A DNA stretch of 53,598 nucleotides from positions 515,046-568,643 of the forward strand of contig NC_049985.1 of NCBI RefSeq assembly GCF_000003815.2. Reading direction: 5' to 3'. Below are positions 24,473 to 35,283 of this stretch, one piece after another. Source of the stretch: Branchiostoma floridae. Lineage: Eukaryota > Chordata > Leptocardii > Amphioxiformes > Branchiostomatidae. The number at the start of each line of letters is the position of its first letter. Positions within the stretch are counted from its first letter, which is position 1. Under the pieces are notes generated by a model. It was not told the DNA's origin. It worked only from the letters and a program-made list of their open reading frames with translations, and did no database searches. Position numbers and translations under genes: made by a program.

Positions 24473-24770
24473 AGTTATAATCAGACTGGAAATCACTGAA
24501 TCCAGTCCAAACACCGCAGTCGCTGTAGAGAAGAGTGGTCTTGATCACCAGTATGAGGATATGAACCAACATAATTAAAAAGACAAGGTCAATCTCATCA
24601 TTGAAGCTAGAAACCCATCGAATGTTGTAGGGCAGATCGCCTCAAAGAAAAATTTCCAGTACAAAGTCGAAGGTCTGTCTCAGCAGCTGTGGTGATCACA
24701 AAACATGATCAGACCAGGGCCAGTCTCAGACCATTACGGAATCCAACACAAACACTCAAATTATTTTCCT
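24473..24770 (+). pseudogene. Decayed continuation of the LRR receptor tail repeats after the stop
   Basis: Past the stop codon the sequence still resembles tail units: 24540-24578 encodes a HQYEDMNQHN-like unit that ends in TAA, and 24690-24765 resembles the repeated GQSQ...ESN...NT unit with frame changes. This suggests that the tail was once longer, or that tail modules were duplicated past the current stop. Confidence 0.6.
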
Positions 24771-25010
24771 ATCTTTTACATAAATCATTTTTCCTGATCG
24801 CTGTCCCTGATCAGGTTATAAATGGGGTTACAGTGGCAATTTAGTAACATTTTAGTAGAGTACAGTACCGTAGGTTTGCTGAGGACCATACCTTTGTATG
24901 TGAGATGGATTTATAGACCACTTTAAATTTCTGCACGGATCAAAGTTTTCAGGAATCCGTCTTCACAGTTACAGTGCCAGGTCTGATATGGTTGTATCTG
25001 CTGATAATAT

Positions 25011-26206
25011 CAACAGAACCCTTTTAGGATCATAGCAACGGAACCCTTTTAGGATCATAGCAACAGAACCCTTTTAGGATCATAGTAACAGAACCATTTT
25101 AGGATCATAGCAGCAACAGAACCCTTTTAGGATTATAGCAACAGGACCCTTTTAGGATCATAGCAACAGAACCCTTTTAGGATCACAGCAACAGAACCCT
25201 TTAGGATCATAGCAACAGAACCCTTTTAGGATCATAGCAACAGAACCCTTTTAGGATCATAGCAACAGAACCCTTTTAGAATCATAGCAACAGAAACCTT
25301 TTAGAATCATAGCAACAGAAACCTTTAGGACTATAGCAACAGAACCCTTTTAGGATCATAGCAACATAACCCTTTAGGATCATAGCAACAGAACCCTTTT
25401 AGGATCATAGCAACAGAACCCTTTTAGGATCATAGCAACAGAACCCTTTTAGGATCATAGCAACAGAACCCTTTTAGGATCATAGCAACAGAACCCTTTT
25501 AGGATCACAGCAACAGAACCCTTTTAGGATCATAGCAACAGAACCCTTTTAGGATCATAGCAACAGAACCCTTTTAGGATCATAGCAACAGAACCCTTTT
25601 AGGATCACAGCAACAGAACCCTTAAGGATCATAGCCGCAGAAGTCTTTGCGATCATAGCAACAGAACCCTTTAGGATCATAGCAACAGAACCCTTTAGGA
25701 TCATAGCCGCAGAAGTCTTTGCGACCATGCCAACAGAATCTTTTACGATTATCGCAACAGAGCCCTTTAGAATCATAGCAGCAGAAACCTTTAAGATCAT
25801 AACAACAGAAATATTTAGGAACCTAGCAAAAGAAATCTATACGGTCATAGCAATAGGAATCTTTGGGATCATAGCAACAGAACCTTTTACGATCGCATAG
25901 CAACAGAACCCTTTGCGACCATAGCAAGAGAACCTTTTACGATCATAGCAACAGAACCCTTTGCGACCATAGCAACAGAACCCTTTGCGACCATAGCAAC
26001 AGAACCCTTTAGGATCATAGCAACAGAACTCTTTGCGACCATAGCAACAGAACCCTTTAGGATCATAGCAACAAAACTCTTTAGAATCATCACAACAGAA
26101 ATGTTTAGGAACCTAGCAAGAGAAATCTATACGATCATAGCAACAAATCTATAGGATCATAGCAACAGAACCTTTTACGATCATAGCAACATACGTCTTT
26201 CCGATC
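25011..26206 (+). repeat. 25-bp minisatellite, about 45 units
   Basis: The unit is GGATCATAGCAACAGAACCC plus TTTTA, in 23-26-bp variants. It is homogeneous in the left half and diverged to the right (GCGACCATAGCAAC variants). Long reading frames through it are by-products of the repeat. One stray unit is found at 31847-31872. Confidence 0.95.
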
Positions 26207-26420
26207 TGTATTTGTATCTATATAGCCGGTATAACCGCCCTTCAGCGTAACACACCAGCTTCTCAGGCACGCTGCGCGGCAGCAGCTGGTTATATTACAC
26301 TGAAGGACCCGTCACACCTAACTTTTGCACATCTATCTGCAAGCGTTCTATAAAACTATCCAGAGAAGATGCCCCTATTATGCTTGGTGATAATAAATTC
26401 CACTCCGCGATAGTTCTGGG

Positions 26421-26673
26421 AAACACAGGTAGCCGCCACACAGGCGACCTTACTACACAGGTTCCCGCCTCACAGGCGCCCTTACTACACAGGTTCCCGC
26501 CTCACAGGCGCCCTTACTACACAGGTTCCCGCCACACAGGCGACCTTACCACACAGGTTTCCGCCACACAGGCGACCTTAATACACAGGTTTCCGCCACA
26601 CAGGCGACCTTACCACACAGGTTCCCGCCACACAGGCGACCTTAATACACAGGTTTCCGCCACACAGGCGACA
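26421..26673 (+). repeat. 32-bp minisatellite, left array (about 8 units)
   Basis: The unit is GGTTTCCGCCACACAGGCGA plus CCTTACCACACA. The array stops where element 1 begins. Confidence 0.92.
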
Positions 26674-26675
26674 CG

Positions 26676-27705
26676 GACCTACGGTCCGTATCCAACTGGC
26701 TAACAAACTGGAAGCTAGAAGCCAATGAGGACAAATGCAAGGTGATGTTCATCACAACCCGCACTCTCCCTAGACCCCCTGCTCCAGTCATACTAGGCGG
26801 TTGTACACTACAAGTTGTTACTAGCTACAAGCATCTTGGTGTCACCCTAACAAACAGACTTTCCTGGTCTAAACACATTGAAACAACCTCCACTAAGTCA
26901 AGAAGATCTGCTGGCCTACTGTGTGCACTAAGAAAGAAGGTACCAAAGGATATCCTGCTCAGACTGTACAAAACCATCACCAGACCTGGCCTGGAGTATG
27001 CTGACGTCATCTGGGCGGGACTCACCAAGCGCGACGAAACAATACTGGAATCAATTCAATACCAAACTGCCAGACTGATCAGCGGACAACATGGACTCCC
27101 GTACCCGTCATACCAATCTCTGTACACCCAGCTATCCCTTCCATCACTGCAGTTCCGACGACAATTCCACACCGCTGTCACCCTGTACAAGCTCCTCAAC
27201 GGTCACTGCCCTCCACACCTTCAAACCCTGATACCCAGAACCCGTGCGTCTGCTACTGAGTCACGTTACTCCCTCAGGAACAGCGACCACCTGACATCTG
27301 AACTCACTAAGTCCACCAGAGGACAGAGAACATTCATCTACAGAGCAACAGCACTCTGGAACACTCTCCCTACTGCTACTCGGACAGCCACCTCCACTGC
27401 TTCTTTCAAAAGAAAACTGTGGGAATGTCTAGGCAACCCTTACGCATGGTAAATTAGTCATACACGTGTATATACAGACACTGACCTCTCATTGCAAATA
27501 TTGTTGTCGATGATATGATGTTATATACTCCATTTTAGATGATATGTAAGTTATCCTACACCATGTACATACAAATGTTCTTTTTTTTAATTTGTATTGT
27601 TTATGTGTTTGTCAGCAGGGCTAGCCCTTTGTAATAGCCATAGGCTAGTTGGGCAGCCCTGGCTGTGTGTTCGGTGCAGCCAAACCAATAAATAAATAAA
27701 TGACA
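26676..27705 (+). mobile_element. 5'-truncated CR1/Jockey-like non-LTR retrotransposon (element 1), C-terminal RT fragment
   Basis: From the end of the 32-bp array to 27452 a single frame encodes the end of a reverse transcriptase (NWKLEANEDKCKVMFITT, SYKHLGVTLTNRLSW, GLEYADVIWAGL) and the usual C-terminal tail (ATALWNTLPTATRTATS, FKRKLWECLG), stopping at TAA. A 3' UTR follows, with GGCTAGCCCTTTGTAATAGC and CCAAACCAATAAATAAATAA, ending in an AAAT microsatellite. The palm domain with YADD is missing, so this copy is dead. Confidence 0.85.
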
Positions 27706-30700
27706 ATGATCAATGATGACAATGATCTTTATTTGCATGACCTTGCCCATATGGGCTAAATGCAGTAGTTACATAAAACTTTGCTGTAAAGAATCTTTAC
27801 AGTGGCAGTGGGAGAGACAGAACAACTAAGGCTATGCTACACTATAAGTACATCTATCGTTTACAAAATAGTCAAATATGTAATGCTATACTATTCTACA
27901 ATTTACATGTCTCTTTTCTCTTCTTGAAACAAGTGTATATGAATTCACAGAGATTTTGCAGTACAATGTTGTCAGATGATTTCATTATGTATACAAAAAG
28001 CTCATCTTTTACTAACTGTTTAGCTCGTGTATCAAAATTCAGGGCATTAATAAAAGAATTACGTATATCACTATATAACTCACATTCCAATACAAAATGA
28101 ACTTCATTTTCAATATCTTTGGCGTTACAAAGTGTACAGATTCTATCACTCGGAGGAGTCCGGTTGTATCTGCCTACTTCTATTTGTAAAGGGTGATCAC
28201 TAATTCTTAATTTAGCCATGGCTCGGCGATGGCTGAAATTATGTATATTTAGGTACTGTTCTCTTTCGTAGGTGTCTTTGAACTTCCTGTACGTTCTTAG
28301 TTTGTTTCCTTGATTTTCCTTTTTTCCATTAGAGTTGAGTTCGGAATAGAAAGTCTGTAGAAATATGTCTTTCAATCTTTGTTTCACTTGCGACTGAGCT
28401 GATGGTATATTATAGTCTTGGTTCAACAGTAGGTACCCATAACCAGACTCCTCGAGAATCTTACTTACATTTGAAAGCCAACATGGTACCTTACGTCGGT
28501 GTAGATCTTGTTGTACAAGGAGTGCTTGATATTGTAAACTATTTGTTGGTACTTCTCTAGTTAACCTGCTATAATAAGAGTAGAGCCTGCTGCAAGCCTC
28601 GATCCGCAAAGGAAACCTGCCAAGTTCCGCTCTTGTGGCGAGGTTACTAGCATTTCTTCTTACTCCAATGATAGCTTTACAGAATTTCAAATGTGCTTGC
28701 TCTAGTGGGGAATTATCATTTAAACCAGCATTGCCCCACACTTCTGCACCATACAACAATATAGGTACAATACATGCATCAAATAACTTACATTGCAGTG
28801 ATACTGAGGGATTATTTTCGCCCAGAGTTGTTCTAATGCTAAACATCGCTCTTAGCGCCTTCTTTTGGAGGGTTTTCATGGCTGTGCTGAAGTTACATCC
28901 CGCTGTGAATACCACGCCTAAATAACAATATGAGGAGACTACATCTAGGTCTTTGTCTAATAAATAGAATTTAAAGTTTGACAATATTTCTCCTTTTCTA
29001 TTAAAAATGATAATTTTTGTTTTCTTGAGGTTTACTGTTAGTTTCCACTTGCTGCAGTATAGACCGAGAATATTGATTGCATTCTGTAGGCCACGTTGAC
29101 TTGATGATAAGATAACAACGTCATCGGCATAAAATAAACTCGATACTTGAGATGAATGGAGAATAGGAGCATCCAGGTCTCCTGTATTGAGATCATTTAC
29201 TAAATCGCTAATGTACAGATTAAATAACGAGGGGCTTAATACACAGCCCTGTCTCACGCCGATTTCTATGGGGAAAGTTTCACTCAAGCCTATCTTGGTC
29301 TTTACACAAGCTTCTGATTGATTGTATAAACTATTCATGATATCGAAGAATTTGCCAGAAATGCCTTTTGAGAGAAGTTTGAATAGAAGACCATGATGCC
29401 AAACGGAATCGAAAGCCTTCGATAGATCAACAAAACAAGCAAAGAGTCGTTTACCGGACTGTGTGTATTTAGAGATTAGGGTTTTCAATATAAATATATT
29501 ATCTGCTGTTCTGTATTTTTTTCTGAATCCTGTTTGGTTAGGTTTTAATATTTCGTTTTCTTCCATAAAAGTTGACAATCTTTTGTTAAGGATCGAGCTG
29601 AATAATTTTCCGAGACAGCTTGAGATGGCAATACCCCGATAATTGTTTGGATCATCTTTTCTTCCCGACTTGTGTATTGGGACAATATAGCTTCTCGACC
29701 AGTATTGTGGGAAGGTTCCTGTTTCTAGTACGCTATTAAATAGCTTTGCGAGGGGTCTCAGTAAAAGTATTTTTCCCCCTTTTAACATCTCATTAACTAT
29801 CATATCTTCCCCGCTAGCCTTTTTGGTTTTGAGTGCTTGAATCGCAGTGCAAATTTCAGATTCTGTGACGCAATAGTCTAGGGGTCCTTGACTTGTGTTA
29901 TCTTTTTGTAAAACCTTTAATTTGTTTAATATTTCTTTCTCGAAATTGTAGTCAAATACCTGTTTCTCTAATCTAGACCTGCTGTGAATGGATTTAAAGT
30001 GATCTACCCATGTATCTGTTGGTATGACTTCTTGATCTGTTGATTTTTCATTCTTTAGTTTTTTTAGTAGGTTCCAGAACGCTGTTGGGTTTTTGTCCTG
30101 CAGATTTTGTAGTTGTGTTAAAAGATAGTTTTCATGTTCCCTTTTACGTTTTCGAATAAGTTTGTTAAATTCTTTCTTTTTCCTGAAGTAACTGCCTCTT
30201 ATGAACGGGTTTTTTGGGTTGCGCATAAGTAGATATCTTAAATTTCGTAGCTCGTTTCTCGCCTCAAAGCAGGATTTGTCAAACCACCGTTTGTTTCTTT
30301 TAGATTGTTTCGATTTCTTCTTATGTTTTACTTGCAAAGACATTCTGCCCGCTGTCACTAATATTTCTTGAAACTCTTTTACTTTTTGGTCTAAGTCTGC
30401 TTTTGTTGTTGCACTATTAAGACTAAAAGACGAGAAGTCTTTTAATTTCTGAGTGATTATCGGGCAGTTTAATGCATCTATAAATTTTTGGGTAGAGTCT
30501 GGACCCCAAACAAATCTCTCTGGGAAAAGACGTGAATTTGATTTTGCTACTTTTACATGTTCAAATGAACGTGATGCTGATCTAATATTTAATGAGACCA
30601 TACAATGATCTGAAAAGTCTGTTAATGGGTGTACTTTGAACATACTGATGTTATGAAATAGTGTACTGCTGGCGATTACATAGTCGACCGTGCTACAGCC

Positions 30701-31175
30701 ATTGGGCTGGTAGCAGGTGTATTTGCCACTCAAATCCCCCAGTATCCTCCCATTCAGTATGCGTAAGTCAGACTGGGTGCATAAATTTGTCAAGCTTTTG
30801 CCAAAACCGTTTGCAGGATTTCTATCGGAAAAGTTTCTAGGGATGTCTATATTAGTGAGCATTTCAGGTTCAAGGTCTAAATCTAAGGGGTCATCTTCAT
30901 TAAAGTCTTGCAGAGAACCTAACCGGCTGTTGAAGTCTCCCCCAAGAATCACATAACCTTTCGAGGAAAACAGCTCTATGTCCTGTTCTAAGACATCAAA
31001 AATCGAATCGTCGGCTCTTTTATGAACGGCCGAATAAACAGGACTTATATATACACTACAGAGAAAAACATCTTTGGGTGTACCTAAGAGGTCTTTTGAT
31101 ACACGAACCCAGAGTAAATCGTTACATTCAGAAGTACCCCGTTCTCTTTTGACCACACAGGTTCCCGCCATACAG
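27706..31175 (-). mobile_element. 5'-truncated non-LTR retrotransposon (element 2)
   Basis: It comprises the ORF above and about 190 bp of 3' UTR that ends, on the minus strand, in a repeated TCATTGTCA/TGATCATTGTC tail at about 27706-27735. It abuts the 3' tail of element 1 and, at its truncated end, the 32-bp minisatellite. Confidence 0.8.
27896..31171 (-). CDS. Non-LTR retrotransposon ORF2-like protein: partial endonuclease plus reverse transcriptase, 1091 codons
   Basis: The frame is open for 1091 codons. An AP-endonuclease-like domain comes first (GGDFNSRLG, PNGCSTVDYVIAS, SDHCMVSLNI), missing roughly its first quarter. The reverse transcriptase follows (NYRGIAISS, LFACFVDLSKAFDSVWH, RQGCVLSPSLFNLY, LFYADDVVILS), then a C-terminal Cys/His motif (CTLCNAKDIENEVHFVLEC). 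The apparent start Met falls inside the flanking 32-bp minisatellite, so it is not the original start; the element is 5'-truncated. The closest clades by motif are the CR1/Jockey-like group, though I cannot assign one firmly. The lack of stops suggests a young insertion. Confidence 0.9.
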   Translation of the reverse strand: MAGTCVVKRERGTSECNDLLWVRVSKDLLGTPKDVFLCSVYISPVYSAVHKRADDSIFDVLEQDIELFSSKGYVILGGDFNSRLGSLQDFNEDDPLDLDLEPEMLTNIDIPRNFSDRNPANGFGKSLTNLCTQSDLRILNGRILGDLSGKYTCYQPNGCSTVDYVIASSTLFHNISMFKVHPLTDFSDHCMVSLNIRSASRSFEHVKVAKSNSRLFPERFVWGPDSTQKFIDALNCPIITQKLKDFSSFSLNSATTKADLDQKVKEFQEILVTAGRMSLQVKHKKKSKQSKRNKRWFDKSCFEARNELRNLRYLLMRNPKNPFIRGSYFRKKKEFNKLIRKRKREHENYLLTQLQNLQDKNPTAFWNLLKKLKNEKSTDQEVIPTDTWVDHFKSIHSRSRLEKQVFDYNFEKEILNKLKVLQKDNTSQGPLDYCVTESEICTAIQALKTKKASGEDMIVNEMLKGGKILLLRPLAKLFNSVLETGTFPQYWSRSYIVPIHKSGRKDDPNNYRGIAISSCLGKLFSSILNKRLSTFMEENEILKPNQTGFRKKYRTADNIFILKTLISKYTQSGKRLFACFVDLSKAFDSVWHHGLLFKLLSKGISGKFFDIMNSLYNQSEACVKTKIGLSETFPIEIGVRQGCVLSPSLFNLYISDLVNDLNTGDLDAPILHSSQVSSLFYADDVVILSSSQRGLQNAINILGLYCSKWKLTVNLKKTKIIIFNRKGEILSNFKFYLLDKDLDVVSSYCYLGVVFTAGCNFSTAMKTLQKKALRAMFSIRTTLGENNPSVSLQCKLFDACIVPILLYGAEVWGNAGLNDNSPLEQAHLKFCKAIIGVRRNASNLATRAELGRFPLRIEACSRLYSYYSRLTREVPTNSLQYQALLVQQDLHRRKVPCWLSNVSKILEESGYGYLLLNQDYNIPSAQSQVKQRLKDIFLQTFYSELNSNGKKENQGNKLRTYRKFKDTYEREQYLNIHNFSHRRAMAKLRISDHPLQIEVGRYNRTPPSDRICTLCNAKDIENEVHFVLECELYSDIRNSFINALNFDTRAKQLVKDELFVYIMKSSDNIVLQNLCEFIYTCFKKRKETCKL

Positions 31176-31238
31176 GCGACCTTACCACATAGGTTCCCGC
31201 CACACAGGCGACCTTAATACACAGGTTTCCACCACACA
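31152..31238 (+). repeat. 32-bp minisatellite, right array (about 2.5 units)
   Basis: It has the same unit and orientation as 26421-26673 (GGTTCCCGCCACACAGGCGA then CCTTAATACACA). It abuts the truncated end of element 2, so the retroelement pair sits inside one former array. Confidence 0.9.
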
Positions 31239-31846
31239 CAAATAGAACTGTTGAACGGCACAAATATCGTTGTACAAAGCTATCGTCGGTCGCTTCGCCG
31301 ACAGACCATGCAAATGCAACAACAGTGATGCAAACCAAACAACGTATATTAATTTCAACTGTTGTATTTTGAAATTCAAATCATCAAATAAGCTATCAAA
31401 GTGAGTTCAGGTCGATGATAAAACTGCTTGCTCGCCCTCCCACCCAGTACGTAATTCACATGCAAGTTAGCCGGGAGGCAATGTTCGAAATCTTGCAAGT
31501 TCCACAAAATCTAGCAATCATAAGCTGCCCAGTAAAAAAATGGCAACGCACATTATCAGAAGAACAGAACAGGTCGGTTATTTTCCCTTTACTGTACTTA
31601 CCACGCAAATTATACCGCCCTCCCACTCTGTAAGCGTCAGTTTCAAACCTGTCCGGAATTTCATTCAAATAACAAAATTTTGACTATTCACCGGTATTAC
31701 GGGTTCCCAATATGTTCAAGAACTATCTATACTGTAAACTGACCGGGGAAACAAGGGTAAAGTGGTAAAGAAATACGTTCAAATTCAGGAAAATCTCAGA
31801 GCTCTCGTAACTTCCTGCTGCTCGCCACCGCGCCTGCGCACCTGAT

Positions 31847-31872
31847 CATAGCAACAGACGTCTTTATGCTTC
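31847..31872 (+). repeat. Stray single unit of the 25-bp minisatellite
   Basis: GATCATAGCAACAGACGTCT followed by TTATG closely matches the last unit of the array near 26178 (GATCATAGCAACATACGTCT then TTCCG). Confidence 0.7.
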
Positions 31873-32081
31873 AAGGTTCATCTTATGGAGGACAAACACA
31901 GAAAAAATGGTCTAAGCGTCTTGGTGCAAAGATTGTGAAAACTACAGGCAGGACTCCAAGAGCCTTTGAAAGCGGCACAGAATCAATCAATCAATCAATC
32001 ATCAATCAAAAATGTTTTATTATTAAAACATTAGGTTCTGGCAGCCAGGGGCTGAATTGTGTCTTGTTGTACATAAAGACT

Positions 32082-32608
32082 CAGTCCTCACACACTAAGG
32101 ACTGTCAGCACAGAATGTACGGCTATAGGTCCAGTTCTCACACACTAAGGACTGTCAGCACAGAATGTACGGCTATAGGCCAAGTCCTCACACACTAAGG
32201 ACTGTCAGCACAGTATGAACGGCTATAGGCCCAGTCCTCACACACTAAGGACTGTCAGCACAGAATGTACGGCTATAGGCCCAGTCCTCACACGCTAAGG
32301 ACTGTCAGCACAGAATGTACGGCAAAAGGCCCAGTCCTCACACACTAAGGAATGTCAGCACAGAATGTATGGCTATAGGTCCAGTCCACACACACTAAGG
32401 ACTGTCAGCACAGAATGTACGGCTATAGGCCCAGTCCTCACACACTAAGGACTGTCAGCACAGAATGTACGGCTATAGGCCCAGTCCTCACACACTAAGG
32501 ACTGTCAGCACAGAATGTACGGCTATAGGCCCAGTCCTCACACACTAAGGACTGTCAGCACAGAATGTACGGCTATAGGCCCAGTCCTCACACACTAAGG
32601 ACTGTCAA
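32082..32608 (+). repeat. 50-bp minisatellite, about 10.5 units
   Basis: ACTGTCAGCACAGAATGTAC followed by GGCTATAGGCCCAGTCCTCA and CACACTAAGG recurs at an exact 50-bp period from 32101 on, with few variants. Confidence 0.97.
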
Positions 32609-32639
32609 AAGAATTATGTCGGGTTTTTAGAGACAGAGG

Positions 32640-34440
32640 TAACAACATTGTTTCCTTCATGTAGCATTAATGGTCTATTATGTAATTTCAAGTTACCATT
32701 GGGTACTTGTACATTTATTCATAACGAATTCAATAAGGCTATGTGTTTCTTTATCTACATTGTTTATGAATAAAGCTATCAAGTAACTGGGAAAATGTTT
32801 CATTTTTACAATATTTAGCAGTATCAAAGTAAACAAGATACAAGATGGGTCTTGGTTTGTCATCGTTTATGTCTTGCAAATTCATTAATGAAATCATTAG
32901 AAGATTCTGTATCGCAATGCTAACCGTAAGAGTAATATATATAGTAATAAATCAAATAAAGTATTATATATAATCATAAGAAACACTTGGTGTCTGGGAT
33001 CTAGTTTAGTTTACTACCACATACCTGAGATGAATCGACAAAAAATAAAAGTTATACAAACCGGTAAATTGCCTTAAGGCGTAACAAACCAGTTTTGTAA
33101 AGTAAGTCCACATTGCGGCACATTCATCAGAAGAGCAGGCCTCCTTCCCGGTGGGAGTGGATTACGCCTTTACCTAAGGGCGGTTTACCGGTCATGTGAA
33201 ACAGTCTTGTTTCCGTCTTTCGCACCTTGGTTCATGTCCTCGGTCTAACGAGGTTAAACACACTTGTTTGTTTGTTTGTTTATTTTATAACATCTCCATC
33301 AGTGTTGCACATGTGCACCACTACTCTTCCCTGAGTCCTTGAAATAAACCAAAATAACGAAGTTGACGAAGTGTCCCAGTTAACGTCTAAAGAACAGAAA
33401 CAGATTCTCTCCACACCATGACCACTAACTTTACATGTCATAACCCAAACCGATATACATTTTGTACGTTGTCTCTGATCTTCAGTGGGTAACAACAACA
33501 AAAACAATACAGAAATACAAAACCCTCCTTCGAAGTTCTGCTCACAACCAGGCAACACACATGTATGCAGTGATGGAAATAAACTTTCTTTTAATCCGAT
33601 TATGTACAAGAGAAGGGGTTTCAAATAACCTTGGCAGGAGAAGTTCCATGTTCAGCTTCCTTTAGTCCGCGTGCAGACAAAAAATACTCGTGGCAACCAA
33701 AATGCAAGATTCTGCAAAACAGCTTCAGGAATGTCCTGTAAACTTAGGATACGAGTTTAACATCTAGCAGCAATAAGATGTGCAAAATACTCCGAATATC
33801 TGCATTCATACTGTGTCGGCCCCTCAAACGAAAGCAAAATAGATTTTACGCAAAACTGAAAGCGGAATGTAGAAGACACACTACCGATACTTTGGCAAAA
33901 CTCGATATATACAAGCAAACTTTAAAATGCCTATGATCTGGCAGCATAATAATGAAACTGTTCACAATCATAGGCTCGTAATCTAAACAATCTGGTAGAA
34001 GGCTGCGAAAACGTCCATCCGTACTTTTGCGAGCTCAGTTCATCTCAGAGTTTTACCACGATATGCTCCCTTTTGGTATCAGTGACAGTAGACAATGAAG
34101 ACTTCCATCGGATCGTGTCCTATTTTAGGCCGTATCAGTCCAGTCCAGTCAAAAGTGGTGATGATATCGTCGAAACGACGGCAAAGCGGAAGGACTGCCC
34201 CCTGTTGTTCAACTTGATAACTGCACCTAGCCATTCTCCTACCCAGAGCTTCGCCCGCGGATTCTCTGATTAGCTGATAGATGGATAGAAGCGACGCGCA
34301 CAACAGTGGAATCCTAAGGTATATTGTATTGGCCACGGGCAAGTGGCCTCAGCCAATAGTGAATCAGCCAATCGGCTTTACTTAAAGAACATTTGAGGCA
34401 TTCTCCGATTGGCTGACAGCTGGTTAGATCTAGATGCTAC
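32640..34440. other. Intergenic sequence between the minisatellites and the AOS-LOX 3' end
   Basis: No coding region recognised. It contains the MITE at 33060-33192, TTTG/GTTT repeats near 33265 and, on the minus strand, a possible AATAAA at about 33283-33278 that could serve the AOS-LOX transcript. TTCTCCGATTGGCTGACAG near 34400 resembles the interior of the 11828-12217 element. Confidence 0.5.
33060..33192. mobile_element. MITE, about 133 bp
   Basis: ACCGGTAAATTGCCTTAAGG with CGTAA on the left is inverted on the right as TTACGCCTTTACCTAAGGGC and GGTTTACCGGT. A small relative with similar arms lies at 26229-26310. Confidence 0.75.
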
Positions 34441-34457
34441 GCATACAAAAGTGGGAA

Positions 34458-34590
34458 CATCAATGTTGTGTCGGGCCCATCTTCCAGGGTATTCCGATTA
34501 GCAATTGTGTAGTTGATTGTCTGTATCTTGTACTGGATCGAGCTCGTCTATTTCGGCACAGGCGTTCGAATGTGTCCAGCAGTTTATATC
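34458..34590 (-). pseudogene. Frameshifted copy of the AOS-LOX terminal exon
   Basis: Read on the minus strand with indels, it encodes GAxxIDE then QYKIQTINYTIANRNTLEDG, parallel to [20 protein letters not shown] of exon 18. It lies 25-160 bp downstream of the real stop, has at least two frame breaks and lacks the PNSI end. Confidence 0.8.
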
Positions 34591-34614
34591 GCCTCCTGTC
34601 TCGTTGTGAATGTT

Positions 34615-34794
34615 CTACCGCGATATGCTGTTGGGTATGTTGCTGGGCAGTAGGTACGTGTTGGGCACGTCTCCAACTGCGTTCCGTTTGGCGATGGCGT
34701 CGTTGATGGCCTGGATGTTGTACTGGAACTCGTCTATGACGGCCCGAGCGTTCTCCTCTACAAAGTGCCGCTCCGGGTAGTGACTCAGGTACAC
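34615..34794 (-). CDS. AOS-LOX exon 18 (terminal, C-terminus ends Arg)
   Basis: Residues 986-1044 and the TAG stop. [20 protein letters not shown] and [11 protein letters not shown] are typical lipoxygenase C-terminal sequence. After NSI the chain reads Ser-Arg-stop, where the family ends in Ile whose carboxylate binds iron. Acceptor CTCCACAG. A decayed copy of this exon lies downstream at 34458-34590. Confidence 0.94.
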   Translation of the reverse strand: MYLSHYPERHFVEENARAVIDEFQYNIQAINDAIAKRNAVGDVPNTYLLPSNIPNSISR

Positions 34795-35242
34795 CTGTGG
34801 ACGGGAAGAAGAATTATAAAAATGCCGAACTACTTAATGCCACCACAGATGAAAAGTTGTATGAAGTGCCTTTCCCAAGGGCACAAGGTCGTTGACATGA
34901 CAGGACACACGTACAGATAGATACATGCCCTCCACACACACACACACACACACACTCGCACTTACAGACACATGCACACACGTACAGACACATAAACGCA
35001 CGGACTGGCAGACATACACACACACGTAGACATCTCGCCTCGTCTTTCGGCTCCTCACACATATCAGCGATGCTAGTCTACAGCACCCACGCACACGTAC
35101 AGACACACAGACAGACAGACAGACAGGCACACACACACACACACAAGAAGGCATCTCACCTCGTCTCTGGGCTCCTCACACATCATATCAGTGATGCTCG
35201 TCTGCTGCACGGCGGTATCCATGTCCGGCAGGGTCCGCACAC

Positions 35243-35283
<41 letters not shown>

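Noticed and set aside
25011-26206. CRISPR-like array
   Set aside because: Units are contiguous 25-bp repeats without unique spacers, in a eukaryotic setting.
25555-26703. Frames of 68-107 codons in the minisatellites
   Set aside because: A short period without stops gives open frames by chance; no domain.
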